Part shown: positions 49,132 through 60,697 of the stretch, in pieces
Position numbering within the stretch: position 1 is the stretch's first letter
Layout: the number at the start of each line of letters is the position of its first letter
Origin: Neocallimastix lanati (nom. inval.)
Taxonomy: Eukaryota; Neocallimastigomycota; Neocallimastigomycetes; Neocallimastigales; Neocallimastigaceae
Assembly: GCA_016946835.1 (NCBI GenBank)
Contig: JACVTC010000020.1
Location: 1,297,001 to 1,361,000, forward strand
Reading direction: 5' to 3'
Length of the DNA stretch: 64,000 nt
Translations under genes and position numbers: made by a program
The notes under the pieces: generated by a model
Told to the model about the DNA's origin: nothing
Seen by the model: the letters and a program-made list of their open reading frames with translations, nothing else
Databases searched by the model: none

Positions 49132-52100
49132 GTAGTATTGGAAATAAATTTATGAAATTTAATAAATATGTTATTAAGGAAACCAAGATATTCGATTTTG
49201 GATGGGAAGAACTGACACTTTTCAATTTTACAGAATAGTTTAAACTTTTTAAATTGTTCTAAGACCCACTTGCAGTTGTTTATACATTCTTGCTTAGTAT
49301 CGCCATACACAACGACATCATCTAAGTAGCACAAGACCCCATTGAATAGTTTATCGAAGAGGACATTATTCATGAAGGCCTGAAAAAAAGGGGGAGCATC
49401 ACTTAGGCCAAAAGGCATTACGTTCCAAGTATAGATACCCCATTCACAAATAAAGGCAGTTGCTTCTTTGGTCAAGGGATCCGTTATCCTAATTTGATTA
49501 TAGGCCGAACGAAGGTCTAAACAGATAATAAATTTGTGTTTACATAATTCGTTTACCTGTTCTCTCAGGTTAGGAATGGAGTTTTGGGCAACATCACAAA
49601 TTTTATTAACAGGGACGTAATTGTACACGTATCGAAAAGAGCCATCATGTTTGGGAACTGGGAACATGTTTACCGCATGAGAAAGAACAGCTGGTTCTAT
49701 CCAACCTTCGTCAAGGTAATTTTTAATCATATTCTTAGTAGCTATGGAGGCATCCTTCGAAGTAATTTTGGGTTTGGCTAGTGGTAAAGTTGATAAATCA
49801 GCTTTTGAAATACTCAGCTTAAAGTCCCATTTTCCTCTAGAAGGTGGAACTCCTCTAGGCACTTCGAAGACATCTTTAAATTCCTTTAATTCCTTTGGTA
49901 GGAGCTTTTCGATTAATTCCTTGTTATTTTTAATGGTTTTTTCATTGGTAAGAGTGACTTCGTTTCGATGAAGATCCCTTTGTAGGTTTAGTAGTTCCGA
50001 TTCATCGTTCTGTGCGATCTCTGTTAGAATATTATGAAAGGAAACGTCATAATGATTGCTGACATTTATAATTTCTTCATTCCTTTCTCTAATTCTTCTT
50101 CGGAATTCATCATTTTCATTTCGAGCCGTTGAATAAATTGGAATTTCTCTCCAGGTAGTGGTACTTTGATCTCCATTTGCTCGTCGTGGGTGAGAAGTTT
50201 CCAAAGTATTTTCAATATTCTCGCCTAAATCTTCTAATGGATATCCAGTTCTATTGATATCCTGTTTATCTTTCTCTTCGGCTAACAATTGATTTTGCAT
50301 AGCATTTTCAATCGTTTCGTTAATTACTGGATTATTTCCTGGTTCGTCTTGATTCAAACGGTAGTCAGTAGGGAAGAATTCCTCAATACGATCTATTGGA
50401 ATTTTGTATTTTCTCTGAGCCATTTTACCGATACTGAACATGTAATCTGGTGAATCTATGATCACAAATGGTAAGTTTTTGACGACTAGGAAGTGAGAAT
50501 ATTGCGGTACTGCATTAAGAAATTCTTCATCATTAGTTTCTCTTATTTTATCTGCAAGTTTACAATAGAATGAGATAAGTGTTTTTCTTGTCGCTTTAGC
50601 TTTTCCTGCTATTGTGGAGAATTCTTGGTAGGATGCCTTACTCGGTAATTTTAATATATCCATTAATTTTTTACTGATTAAATTTAGGGATCCTCCAGAA
50701 TCTATAAGCATTAATAGCCTAATCATCGGTTGCTTTTCAGAGTTACTCGTAATAATAGGATTAATATATGCTTCTGCATATTTAGTAATTTTCCAGGGAG
50801 CCGATACTTGTAATTTATCAATGGTTTTTTGGAGATCCATGCTATTAGTGAAATATTTCGGATCCGGAGTGAACATTTCATTGATGAAATAATGAGAGAC
50901 TTCGTTTGTACACTGAACTTCGTACTTGTGGAATTTATTTCCATTTGATTTTAATAAATCTTGAAACTGTTTTTCCATAACGTCAATTTCATCTTCCGAC
51001 TCCATTTCAGTATCGTCTGAATCGTCATTTTCTGTTATGTTAAAGTAGGACGCTTGTCTCCTTTTTTTGTTTTTATTTCTTTTTTTAAAGGCCTTGTATC
51101 CTGGTTTGTTATTTTTATTTTCTTTTTTATCCGTGTTATCTGTGATTATAGCTACTTGAGTATTTTTGGTAGATTTGCTCTTCCTTCTAGTACTACCTTT
51201 TCTAGAAGTTTTATCAAAATTTCTTGGTACTTCCTGATTTTGGCTTCTAACCCCTGATAATTGTAGGTATTCGTTCCTTTGATCTTGCAAAACTCTTTCT
51301 TCTAAGGCCATCTTATTTACAAATCGCATGACTGGTTCAAAATTGTCGTCTGAAAAGGTAGAAAAACAAATGTTCTTCTTTATTGCTTCTTCTTGCCACT
51401 TTTTTGGCATTATTTCATATACTTTTAGTCCTTTAGCATAATCTGATATTTTTAATATTTTAGCGATTTTATTTATCTTCGTTTCGAATACATCGAGATG
51501 GTTCTTTTCCAATTTTAGATTGTTCCATAAAGATTGGGCTTCTTCTATTGTATATGTAGCGAACTTTGTTTGAAAGTGTGCGAGAATTTCATTGAATGGG
51601 ATTGATATTCTGCCGGAACTTACCCCCCTCGCAGGAAGGAACTTATTATAAAAATAGTTTCTTTGAGCGGTAGGAAGGCAAGACAAAAACGCAGTACAAA
51701 GGTATTCTTCATTTGGCGGATGAGCAAAGTGATGTAAATAATCGTGGAATTGATACACGAAGTCATCAGCATCTTCAACTCTGCCAGAAAAAATAGGTTT
51801 CTTAATGTTAAAGATCCTTTGAAAGGTAGAAGGGTCCTTAGCCTGTTCCGAAGATGAGTCGGAATAAGTGAGGCTATAAGGAACCTGAAATGAAACCTTT
51901 CTGTTGCTAGCACTAAGCTTTACCGCAGTAGATTTAGCCCATTCCGCAATGTTACTATCTATGACCTTGAATTCACGATATAAAGCCCTACTAGGAAATT
52001 GTTTGGCCGAATCTGCCTCGTTCAACTCAGTGTTGATTTTGGTGATTTGGTCAAGGTCTTCTCTTGTGGGGAAGTTGGAAGGATTGACAATATTAGGGCT

Positions 52101-53129
52101 TGACGTTGATGCCATCGGAATTTCCAGTGGTTTAGGAGGAACAACAATAGGTTCCGGTTCCTTACCTTTGTCCTTTTTGATGGAAGTGGTAAATTTACGG
52201 AACGGAAGGTTCAAGACATCAGCCGTTTTCAGACTAGCCATGGATGATAAATCATCAGAAGATGTATACTTTTTGAATATATAATTTAATAGATTATTTG
52301 TATATTTTTCAAATTTGTGTTTGATGGAAATGTTTGAAATGAACCCGTTAGAATCAGTTTGATAATCAAAGAGAATGGCAGTTTTAGGATATCTGATAAT
52401 AGTATCTAAATAAATGTTATAATTAAAGATTTCCCTATTATTAATATTAGTGGGAATAACTGTAGTATTCGCTGGGATTATATTTTCGATTCTGGCAAAA
52501 ATATCATTAATGGAATTGGTTATTAAGTTAGACAAAATTTGACCATCCTTGGAAGAAGGGGAAACATCATAGTTTTCTACAAAGTTCTTGTAAAAATTAA
52601 TTGACTCATTGCATAGAGATATGGATCTTAAAATGTTGTCATTTTGCTTATCTTGGCTGTTCTTAAAGGCTTCCATTTGGTCTTGTAGAAGTTTTAATGA
52701 AACAGTAAATTGTGCAGCGAGTTCAGAGATATTTTTCATAATCCCCGCAAAAGCTTGATTTGTTTTAGGATCCAATGTAGTAGTAATTGTCAGTTTTTCT
52801 GAGAGCTTAGCATCTGATATAGCTTTCATGGTAATTTCTTTTATAGAATCTAAGGACTTATCATAATTTACGTTTAACGTTTTAAGAAGTGATTCAAATT
52901 TCTTTTGGTGTTGAGTTATTCCTCGTTCTATGCTTCCACCTAAAGAAAGTAGTGTATTATTTTGTTCTTTAGAACTTTCTTTCGATAATGTAATAATTGT
53001 ATTTTTAGTTTCTTCCAGTTTGGAATAATAGTCTAATATTCTGGTATTTACTTCATCTATATTTTTAAGTGTAGCTACATTTTGTAAATCTTTATTTGTA
53101 ATAGCCGTTCCTGCCACGGATTGTATCAT
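49119..53129 (-). pseudogene. Partial Ty3/gypsy-like Gag-protease-RT polyprotein
   Basis: An open frame of 1336 residues, of which about the last 18 are copia and LTR sequence read through. Residues 1-200 are predicted coiled coil (heptad-like, EVNTRILDYYSKLEETKNTI...). A Gag-like capsid region lies near 440-640 (AQSLWNNLKLEKNHLDVFE). A basic Lys/Arg stretch near 650-690 replaces a zinc knuckle. Protease has DSGGSLNLISKKLMDIL with Asp810. RT spans about 1130-1320 with FRYVYNYVPVNKICD, LDLRSAYNQIRI, MPFGLSDAPPFFQ and YLDD at 1268-1271. It breaks off at KIEYLGFL; thumb, RNase H and integrase are missing. Upstream coding continues to about 53385 but a frameshift near 53245-53260 separates it. 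The long intact frame means it was functional recently. Confidence 0.85.
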
Positions 53130-53390
53130 ATCGAATAATTTTTTGTTATCTTGATTTAAAGTAGTGATCTCGTTTTGGAACTGAGATGCTCTTGTATCAA
53201 ACTCATTGAGGAATTCTATTAGCTTATTATTTTCCTTCTGCTTTTGATTTCAATGGCTATTCTAGTATCTCTATTTTGTTCTAGAGCCTCGATAGCAGTC
53301 TTTCCGGCCATAGCAACGTTATTGTTTAATTCCTTCTTTAATTCTAAGATTTTGTCGTTCATTCTTTTGAGTTCTATTTTCGTTTTGTTA
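49169..53390 (-). mobile_element. LTR-less gag-protease-RT insertion in copia B integrase
   Basis: A 4212-bp block (49174-53385) interrupts the copia integrase between the codons for ...KSDVPN and IFIKFHK, flanked by TGTTA on both sides (49169-49173, 53386-53390). It has no LTRs, no terminal inverted repeat and no poly-A tail at its ends. Its coding part starts at the insertion edge and stops inside the RT at EYLGFL, so it is a partial element. Composition is richer in GC than the surrounding copia DNA. How a fragment came to be inserted with a 5-bp repeat is unexplained; integrase-mediated insertion of a partial cDNA, or template switching, are options. Confidence 0.75.
53219..53385 (-). pseudogene. 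N-terminal coiled-coil piece of the partial polyprotein
   Basis: From the insertion edge the minus strand codes for a charged helical segment (MNDKILELKKELNNNVAMAGKT... IAIEIKS) and then hits a stop at 53219. The neighbouring frame (QKENNKLIEFLNEFDTRASQ) continues without stop into the large frame starting at 53129. One small indel near 53245-53260 explains the split. The segment before MNDKI (GLPYQIKNKSDVPN) belongs to the copia integrase. Confidence 0.7.
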
Positions 53391-55314
53391 GGAACATCAG
53401 ATTTATTCTTGATTTGATAAGGTAGACCCAAATTTTTTTAGAGAAATCATCAAGAAAAGTAACATAATAATTGAAATCATTATATGATGTTTCCAATTTT
53501 CCGACTACATCAGAATGAACTAGTTCCATAGGTTTTGAAGCATTATTTAGGGGAAGAGTAAAATGGTTTTTCTCTTTAATTTAGTGATTTTGCATTGGCG
53601 ACAATTTTTATCATTATGATGTTTAGTATGCTCAATGACAAAATCTTTGATATCATTATTATAAAAGTGTCCCAAACGAGCATGCCACAAGTTTGTATCA
53701 ATGTTGAGAACATAATTCTTAGAAATAGTACTATTTGAAGGTATTGTATCAAACACGAATAAATTTTTATCAATTCGCAAAAATATTTGCAATTAACTTA
53801 TTATTTTTGTATATTTGTAAACGGTCTTTGTTATTTACGCGTTTCATTATAATAGAGCATCCATTTTTTAATATTGAATGAGTGGAAATTAGATTGTTTT
53901 GAATATTTGACGCGTAATAAACATTTGATAATATAAAATCTTTATTTTTAAATTTACCATTTGTAAGTACCTACATTTTTGACTTTTTCTAAATCACCAT
54001 TTGGATAAATGATATTTTTATTATTTTACTTTATTTATATTGTTTAAATTATTGATGTTATTAGTTAAGTTGATACCCGTTCCACTATCAATAATCCAAT
54101 GTGTGGAATTATTATTATTATTTATTGTTGTATAATTACAATTTTGAATTACTGAAATATTTCCTGTAAAATCAATGTATACTTCATCTTCATTTTCATT
54201 ATTATTTTCAAAAAAAAAAAAAAAGCTATTGTTATTATTATTAGATTTATCATTGTTGTTATTAATAATATTTCCAGAGTAATAATTATTTTTGTTATTA
54301 TATCTTTTATAATAATTTTTTTTTTTTGTTATTATTATTTTTATAATTTTTATCATTATCATCTAATTTATTATTTTCTCTAATTAAAAGATTATATTTA
54401 CAATGATCAGTAGAGTGACCTTTTGTTTTGCATATATGACAATAATATTCGTTAGGAATATTATTAGAATTATTATAATTTTTATTATTATTATTTGGTT
54501 TATTTCTATTTATATTATTGACATTTGAATCGTTTACAACAGTAGTTTTTTGACCTTAAAATTTCGGCTTTTTCAAAAAAAAAAAAAATCATACTTTTTG
54601 TTTAATTCTTTAATAAGATCATCAAAAGTTTTATAACTATGAATTGGTGGTGAATTTATACCAATTCTATCTAATTCATTTACTGCAAATAAAAGTTTAG
54701 TTTCCTCATCAAAAGGAATTCTTTTTAGTTTATTAAATTCAAATTTATGTTGTTCGAAAAGATTGTTTAATTTATTAATATATTGAATATAATCATTGTT
54801 TATTAACTTATTTATTAACTTAAGATTAATAATTTTATATTCAAGAATATTTAATAGTGCTTGGCCAGATTGATAGAAACGGTTTTTTAAACTATCAATC
54901 ATACTATACACAGTGTTACATCCTTGTAAATATTCTTGGTTTGATTTTTCTAAACTATTTATTATGATAGATTGAACAGCGTTGTCCGATTTTTATTTGA
55001 CCTCTGTTCATATTTGAATATTGGATTTCTTTTTCAATATAAATATCTAAATCATTGGCAATGAGATGTCTCTTTAAAGGCTCATACCAATCTAAGAAAT
55101 TTTCTTTATTTAATATGAAATCTTTAATTTCAAAAACAGATTTAGTTAAATTTCCATAATATTTATTTATGATAATCCTTTTATCATTGGCTTCATCATC
55201 TTCATATGAAGAAATCGATTCATTGTCCTTATTATCAGTTGGATTCGATGAACTCGAACTCTCTTCAATATGATTATTATTGTTATTCTTTCTTTTAGCC
55301 ATTTTTTGAAACAT
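53391..55314 (-). pseudogene. Copia B gag, protease, pre-integrase and integrase N-part
   Basis: Minus strand, in order: a Gag N-terminus (from 55314, MAKRKNNNNNHIEESSSS, DFILNKENFLDWYEPLKRHL, as in copia-type gag), gag continuation (54911-54573, FEQHKFEFNKLKRIPFDEET), a CCHC knuckle CHICKTKGHSTDHC near 54400-54440, protease HWIIDSGTGINLTNNI near 54060-54105, and the pre-integrase motif LWHARLGHFYNNDIKDFV...CRQCKITKLK at 53576-53700. The integrase N-part follows (TSYNDFNYYVTFLDDFSKKIWVY near 53440-53510) up to the insertion. Frame breaks near 54950, 54560, 54340 and 53960 make it non-functional. Confidence 0.85.
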
Positions 55315-55403
55315 TAATATAAAAAATAATTAAATATATTGTAAAGTCATTAAAATCATTAAAATGTCTTAAAAATTAAAATTAATAATAGGTCTCTTGA
55401 TAT

Positions 55404-55418
55404 ATGAGACTCTTAATC
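55404..55418 (-). promoter_or_regulatory. Copia primer-binding site for a half-tRNA-Lys(CUU) primer
   Basis: Directly next to the 5' LTR end the minus strand reads GATTAAGAGTCTCAT. Its complement ATGAGACTCTTAATC is the 5' anticodon stem, CUCUUAA loop and first two 3' stem bases of a typical eukaryotic tRNA-Lys(CUU). The primer 3' end would fall at about tRNA position 40, as in Drosophila copia, which uses a cleaved initiator-Met half tRNA. Confidence 0.75.
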
Positions 55419-55661
55419 TGTTAAGGAGTCAAAATAAGATATGATATGTACACAACAAAATGTATTATTATTCAATTAAAATTTTATTTATTATTTTATT
55501 AATTTATATGTTTTAATAACATATTTAAAAGGCTCCAAATATTAATTTCATAAAAAATTTTCTTTTTATATTTTACATACAAATTATTACTTAATCAAAT
55601 ATTATAAATATTTATAATACTTTAATGTACAAAAGTCTAAATATTATGTTGAACTTTAACA
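55419..55661 (-). repeat. 5' LTR of copia copy B
   Basis: 243 bp; minus strand TGTTAAAGTTCAACATAAT to GACTCCTTAACA. Partner of 39423-39664. Confidence 0.9.
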
Positions 55662-55719
55662 GATATTAATATAAAATTTATGAATTAATTATTCTTTATT
55701 AAATAATATACTCATAATA

Positions 55720-56514
55720 AATAAAAAAATTAAAAACTCTTAAATATCTACTGTTTAACCTATCCGGTCATTAATTATTATTGTCCTTATTACTATCATT
55801 ATCATCTAAATTGGTTTTCTTCTTATTAATGTTAGTAAAATTATGGACATTTTTTATTTATTTATTTATTTAAATTATTATTATTAATTTTTTTTTATTT
55901 AGAGAATTCAATTATTATTTTATTTTATTTTATTTTATTTTTTTTTTGATTTGTGTTGTAAGAAAAACGATAATATTATTTCCAATAGTATTATTGATAT
56001 TTTTATTCCCAATTGAATTGTTCATTTCTACCTCTGTCTTCTCTGAGTTACGTCAGGGGGGAATTTTAAAATCCCTTTCTATTCCTTAAATAATAATAAA
56101 AAATTATTATTATTATTATTATTATATATGTCACTAAGATAATAATTTTTACTGTCAATATTCATTCTATGATGATCATTATTGTTGATATTAATAATTA
56201 ATTTTTTTGTATTATGAAAATGACTACTGTTTTTTTTTTTTTTTTTTTTTTTTTTTATTTTATTTTATTTTATTTTATTTTATTTTATTTTATTTTATTT
56301 TATTTTATTTTATTTTATTTTATTTTATTTTATTTTATTTTATTTTATTTTATTTTATTTTATTTTTGCTTTAGATAGGTATTGACGAATATATATTTTC
56401 ATCTCTTTTACGTTTAGTAGCATCAATAATAACAATCATAACTGTTATTCCATGTTACTGTAGTGGTAGTAGAGAAGGTGACCATTTGATTACAGGTGGT
56501 TTGTCTTCTTCTAT

Positions 56515-56555
<41 letters not shown>

Positions 56556-57650
56556 TTTTATTTTTTATTTTTATTTTTATTTTTTTGTTTTTTACAAATT
56601 AATATAATTGACAAAAAATTAGGTTCTTATTTCAATTTTGCCAATTCTACACAATCTTTTTTCTTTTTTTTTTTTAAATGGAAATTGGAAATAGCTAGGT
56701 TTATCAACAAAAAAAAAAGTTTTAATTTTGTGAAATGCTGCATTTTATTTTTTATTTACAAGTTCATTCATATTTCATCTTTATTACTAGTTTGATTATT
56801 ATTATTTTTTTATTATTTTTTTTTTTTTTATAATGATTATTATTTCCTCGATTTAAAATAATTATTATGTATATTATGTTGATTATTGTTTCCATGAGAG
56901 TGACAATATAAATAATTTATGACATCGTAATTAAAACTCTGTGAAACAGAATGAGAACGTTAATTCATTGGAAGTATTCCTAAAGATCCTGAAGTTCATG
57001 CTATTTCTATTCCATGAATTATTAATGACATTGATAGGGTGCAACATGATAATAATAATATAATAATAATAATAATCAAAATAATAATTAAAATAATAAT
57101 AAAATTAATAATAAATAATAATAATAATAATCATTTCGTTAGTTCATATATGCATAATTATTAATTATTAATCATCGTTTCGATTTCTATCATTTTTTTC
57201 TTATTACTCTTATTCTAGGAAAATTCCAGTAAATATTTCTTTTAAAAAAATTTTTTTTCTCGATTTACTGCATACCTCTTCTGAGGATCCAAATTCCTCC
57301 ATAGCTATAATTGTTGTAAAAAAAAAAAATTTGTATTCTTAACTAAAAAAAGTATTTTCATAGTCTTCTATTACTGAGATAGATGCTCCTTCCTTCTGTT
57401 TCGAATTGGTCGTTGTAAATCAACATATCTTTGTATTGAACTACCTCATTTGGTTCGATGATTAGTCGTTTTATTTGCTTTTTTTTTTTTTTTTGAAACC
57501 AATTTACGAATTCTAAATCTCCAAATCTCGGGTATTCCCTATGAGATCCACCAATTCTTGGAAGAGAGTTTTTTTTTTTGATATCAACATCCGAAACCAT
57601 TCAATCGACTACTACCACTACTGCTAGTACTTATTGTTACTGCTCAATGT
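55720..57650 (-). pseudogene. Decayed Asn/Ser-rich protein-coding region
   Basis: On the minus strand, protein-like islands appear in changing frames: MVSDVDIKK and NSLPRIGGSHREYPRFGDLE with VQYKDMLIYNDQFETEGRS (57358-57600), an AMEEFGSSEEVCSKS island (near 57240-57310), RSHSVSQSFNYDVINYLYCH (near 56890-56970), a KRKRDENIYS island (near 56385-56420), and NSEKTEVEMNNSIGNKN (near 55990-56050). They are separated by stops and poly-T insertions. I do not recognise the family. It may be one broken host gene expanded by homopolymers, or unrelated fragments. Confidence 0.35.
56230..56367. repeat. T-run and (TTTTA)n pentanucleotide repeat
   Basis: A T-run (56230-56256) followed by about 21 TTTTA units. 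Confidence 0.9.
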
Positions 57651-57955
57651 TTTTTATAATAACTATTTTGTACTAAATTTATAACTTTTAAATACTAATA
57701 TATATATATTTTATTTTATTTTATTTTATTTTGTTTTTATTTTTATTTTTTTTTAAATAATACTATTACTAGCTTTCTTAAACCATTTTAATTGTTACAA
57801 CTAACTATTATTAATAAATATTATTAAAATTTATATATATACACAACCATTAAGTATAGTTATTATATGTAATAATTATTTATATATTTACAATTATTAA
57901 TTATAATTACTGTAACTAATAGTATTATTTCTTAATATTATTATTATTATTTTTT
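57651..57955. other. AT-rich spacer
   Basis: Contains TTTTA and TA repeats and ATT units. No feature beyond simple sequence was seen. Confidence 0.6.
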
Positions 57956-57978
57956 TTTTATTTATTTTAATGAAATTT

Positions 57979-58032
57979 AAGACTTGTTTGTTTTTATTCT
58001 GGTCCAAATTCCCAGTTGTCCTTTTTTAAGTA
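57979..58032 (-). promoter_or_regulatory. Conserved leader hairpin motif, copy 4
   Basis: Identical in its core to copy 3 at 38731-38785; CTGG/CCAG pairing kept. Confidence 0.55.
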
Positions 58033-58223
58033 TTATATTTTAAATAAATTTTAATTTTACGCATTATGAGTTATTTTATAATATGATATCAATAAAAATA
58101 TATATAATTTTTTGATGTTTTAAAATGTCTTATTAAAACTCAATTCTTATTTTTAAAAACAAAAAAAATTCCTAAAATAACATAAACTATACTAGTGCAT
58201 ATCCCCGATATCTCCAGCAATTT

Positions 58224-58654
58224 TGATTTAATGGACTTTTATGTGCTATTATTTTTACTTTGTAAAATATAATTATATTTTTTATATTGAATTAATATTA
58301 CTATTTTTCTATCCTTCATAAATAACCATAAAAAAGTAATTAAGAATAGTTATCATTAGGATGATTTACATATTAAATAATTAATACGATATTATATATA
58401 CATAACTTTAAAACAAAATAAGAATAATTAAGTTATATATAATTAGAATATAAATATATAATATATTAAGAAGGAAATAATAATTCTATTATTTAATTAA
58501 ATATATTTAATATTATAGTAAATAATATATATGAGTAATAATCTAATACATAAATAAGAAATGATTTCAAGAATTATAATAAAATATAAATTTAATATTT
58601 AAGAATTATTATTAAATATACAAATATGTTGCTACACATATTTGTTTTATATCA
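58224..58654 (-). repeat. Family R LTR, copy 2
   Basis: About 431 bp; TG...CA ends match copy 1. Confidence 0.55.
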
Positions 58655-59875
58655 ATAATTAATAATTAATTAAATAACAATAAATTTATAATAATAAATT
58701 TATAATGGCAATAAATTTATAATAATAAATATATAAATGCAATAATAATATTTAATAACTAAATTTATAAATGCAATAATAATATTTAATAACAATAATT
58801 TTATTATAATATAAATTATATAAAATGAATTAAATTATATTTAATATATTCTAATAATTTAAATATATAGACCATTATTTGATGTTATACGGTATTAAAA
58901 TATTGAATTTATTTTTTTTTATTTTTTTTTTTTTCATCATTTTGTATTAAATAGAAATTAAAAAAAAGAAAAAAATTATTTATATAAATTAATAATCATT
59001 AAATATTTTTATCTTTACTTCTTCTGATATCAATATATTATTAAAATTTTAAATAAATTTTTCCTTTAATTTTTTTTTTTATTTTTTTATTTTTTTATTT
59101 TTTTGTTTAATTTTTAATATTTCTTTTTAAGAAATACTAATAAAAAAAAAATTTAATGTATTTATTATGATAAGGGGAAAAAAAAATAAAAATAAAGTTA
59201 ATTAAAAATTAATATTTATAATTTTGTAAAATTTTATTAAAGTATTTTATTAATATCTGGAAAAATATATAGATATCTATATAGCTATACCAATAATTAA
59301 TAAAGTTTTCCATAATCTAATAAATAATTAATTATTTAATTTTCCAATTTATCAAAAATATCCATATGGATTTATATATAAATGAAGAAGAATAGTTTAA
59401 TAATAATTAAATAGTTTAATATTTTATTAGTTTAATAGTTTATTAGTTTAATAGTCTAATAATAATAAAACTGAAGTAATAAATAATGAGGATAATAATA
59501 AAAAAAAAAAAATTTATTCATTTATCTAATCCATCCATTCCTTCATTCATTCATTAACAAATAAATAAATAAATAGATAATATATTTGTAAATAAAATTA
59601 TAAAAAAATAATTTTATATAGAGAGATGAAGATGTATTTTTTTTTTTTTACTGATTTACGTTGATTTCATAACTGATCATTATCACAAATTATATTAATT
59701 TTATTTATATATATATATATATAAAAGAAAAGAAAAAAGAAAAGAAAACGAAAATGAAGAGGAGAAAAAAAAATTAATATAAAATTAAAAGATTTAAAAA
59801 AAAAAAAAAAAAATTAAATATTAAATATATAAACTTTAACTTTATATATTAATAAACTATTTAATAATTTTCTTA

Positions 59876-60280
59876 TTTATATAAATAATAAATAGTAAAT
59901 AATTGAATAATAAATGAATAAATAATAAAAAGAGATAAATAATAAATAATGAATAATGAATAATAAACAATAAATAATAAATAATAAATAATGAATAATG
60001 AATAATGAATAATAAACAATAAACAATAAATAATAAATAAATAAATAATAAACAATAAACAATAAATAATAAATAAATAAATAATAAATAATAAATAATA
60101 ATAAATAATAAATAATAAATAATAAATAATAAATAATAAATAATAAATAATAAATAATAAATAATTGAATAATTAATAATTAATAATAAATAATTAATTA
60201 TTTAATAATAATAAGAGTATTTATTAATAAATAATAAATAAATAATAAACAATAAATAATTGAATAATAAATAATAATTT
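59876..60280. repeat. Degenerate (TAAATAA)n low-complexity tract
   Basis: AAATAAT and AATGAAT units in long runs, like the tract at 7016-7330. Open Tyr/Ile/Leu/Phe frames on the minus strand are by-products. Confidence 0.85.
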
Positions 60281-60697
60281 TCTTTTCTCTTATATGTAAA
60301 GTGATGATGAACATGACTTGATTTTATTAATTTAACACAAATTATATTAAATTTTAAAATTTTTAATTCAATAAAAAAAAAGTTCATCCATGCTTTACAA
60401 AACAAAATAAAAAATAAAAATAAAGAATAAAAAATAAAAATAAGAATAAAAATAAAAATAAAAATAAAAATAGTGAAGTGATATAAAATATTAAAGTATT
60501 AATAAAAAAAATATAAATAAAATAAAATAAATAGTAAGAATATGAATATAATTAAAGTATACAGATTGAATAAAACAAAACAAAATAAAATAAAAATATA
60601 AAATATAAAATATAAATAAAATATTTAAATATTATTTATTTTAGTTAAACTTTTGATATTTATTTATTTACTAATTTATTTATTTAAATATTTATTG

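Larger units (their letters stand above)
42224..49136 (-). mobile_element. Complete chromovirus (Ty3/gypsy, Tf1/sushi-like) inserted in copia B
   Basis: A 6.9-kb minus-strand element, LTRs 48388-49131 (5') and 42229-42965 (3'), flanked by a perfect 5-bp target duplication GTAGT (42224-42228, 49132-49136). The LTRs differ, as far as I can see, only in two A-run lengths (8 against 13, 7 against 9), so insertion is recent. It has one long gag-pol frame (47871-42976) with a C-terminal chromodomain, a purine-rich GGGCGAGAT tract at the 3' LTR, and an LTR-adjacent primer-binding site complementary to its own LTR. It sits inside the integrase of the copia element. Confidence 0.95.
39423..55661 (-). 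mobile_element. Ty1/copia retrotransposon (copy B) carrying two nested insertions
   Basis: Minus-strand element with LTRs at 55419-55661 (5') and 39423-39664 (3'). Removing the insertions at 42229-49131 and about 49174-53385 leaves about 5.1 kb in the order gag, protease, pre-integrase, integrase, RT, RNase H, a normal copia size and order. The integrase is rejoined as ...KSDVPN / IFIKFHKFISNTT / SYKIINFKSDNGTEY across the insertions, matching the uninterrupted text in relic A near 3060-3180. Coding frames carry several stops and frameshifts. The sequences outside the two LTRs (TAATT left, GATAT right) do not match, so no target duplication survives. Confidence 0.88.
57956..58667 (-). mobile_element. 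Truncated gypsy-type LTR plus leader (family R, copy 2)
   Basis: Nearly collinear with 38690-39422 and in the same orientation, including the conserved motif (57979-58032), the primer-binding-like CCCCGATATCTCCAGCA segment (58203-58219) and the LTR (58224-58654). Differences from copy 1 are scattered substitutions and small indels. Both copies also share about 13 bases beyond the LTR (ATAATTAATAATT). Confidence 0.65.
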
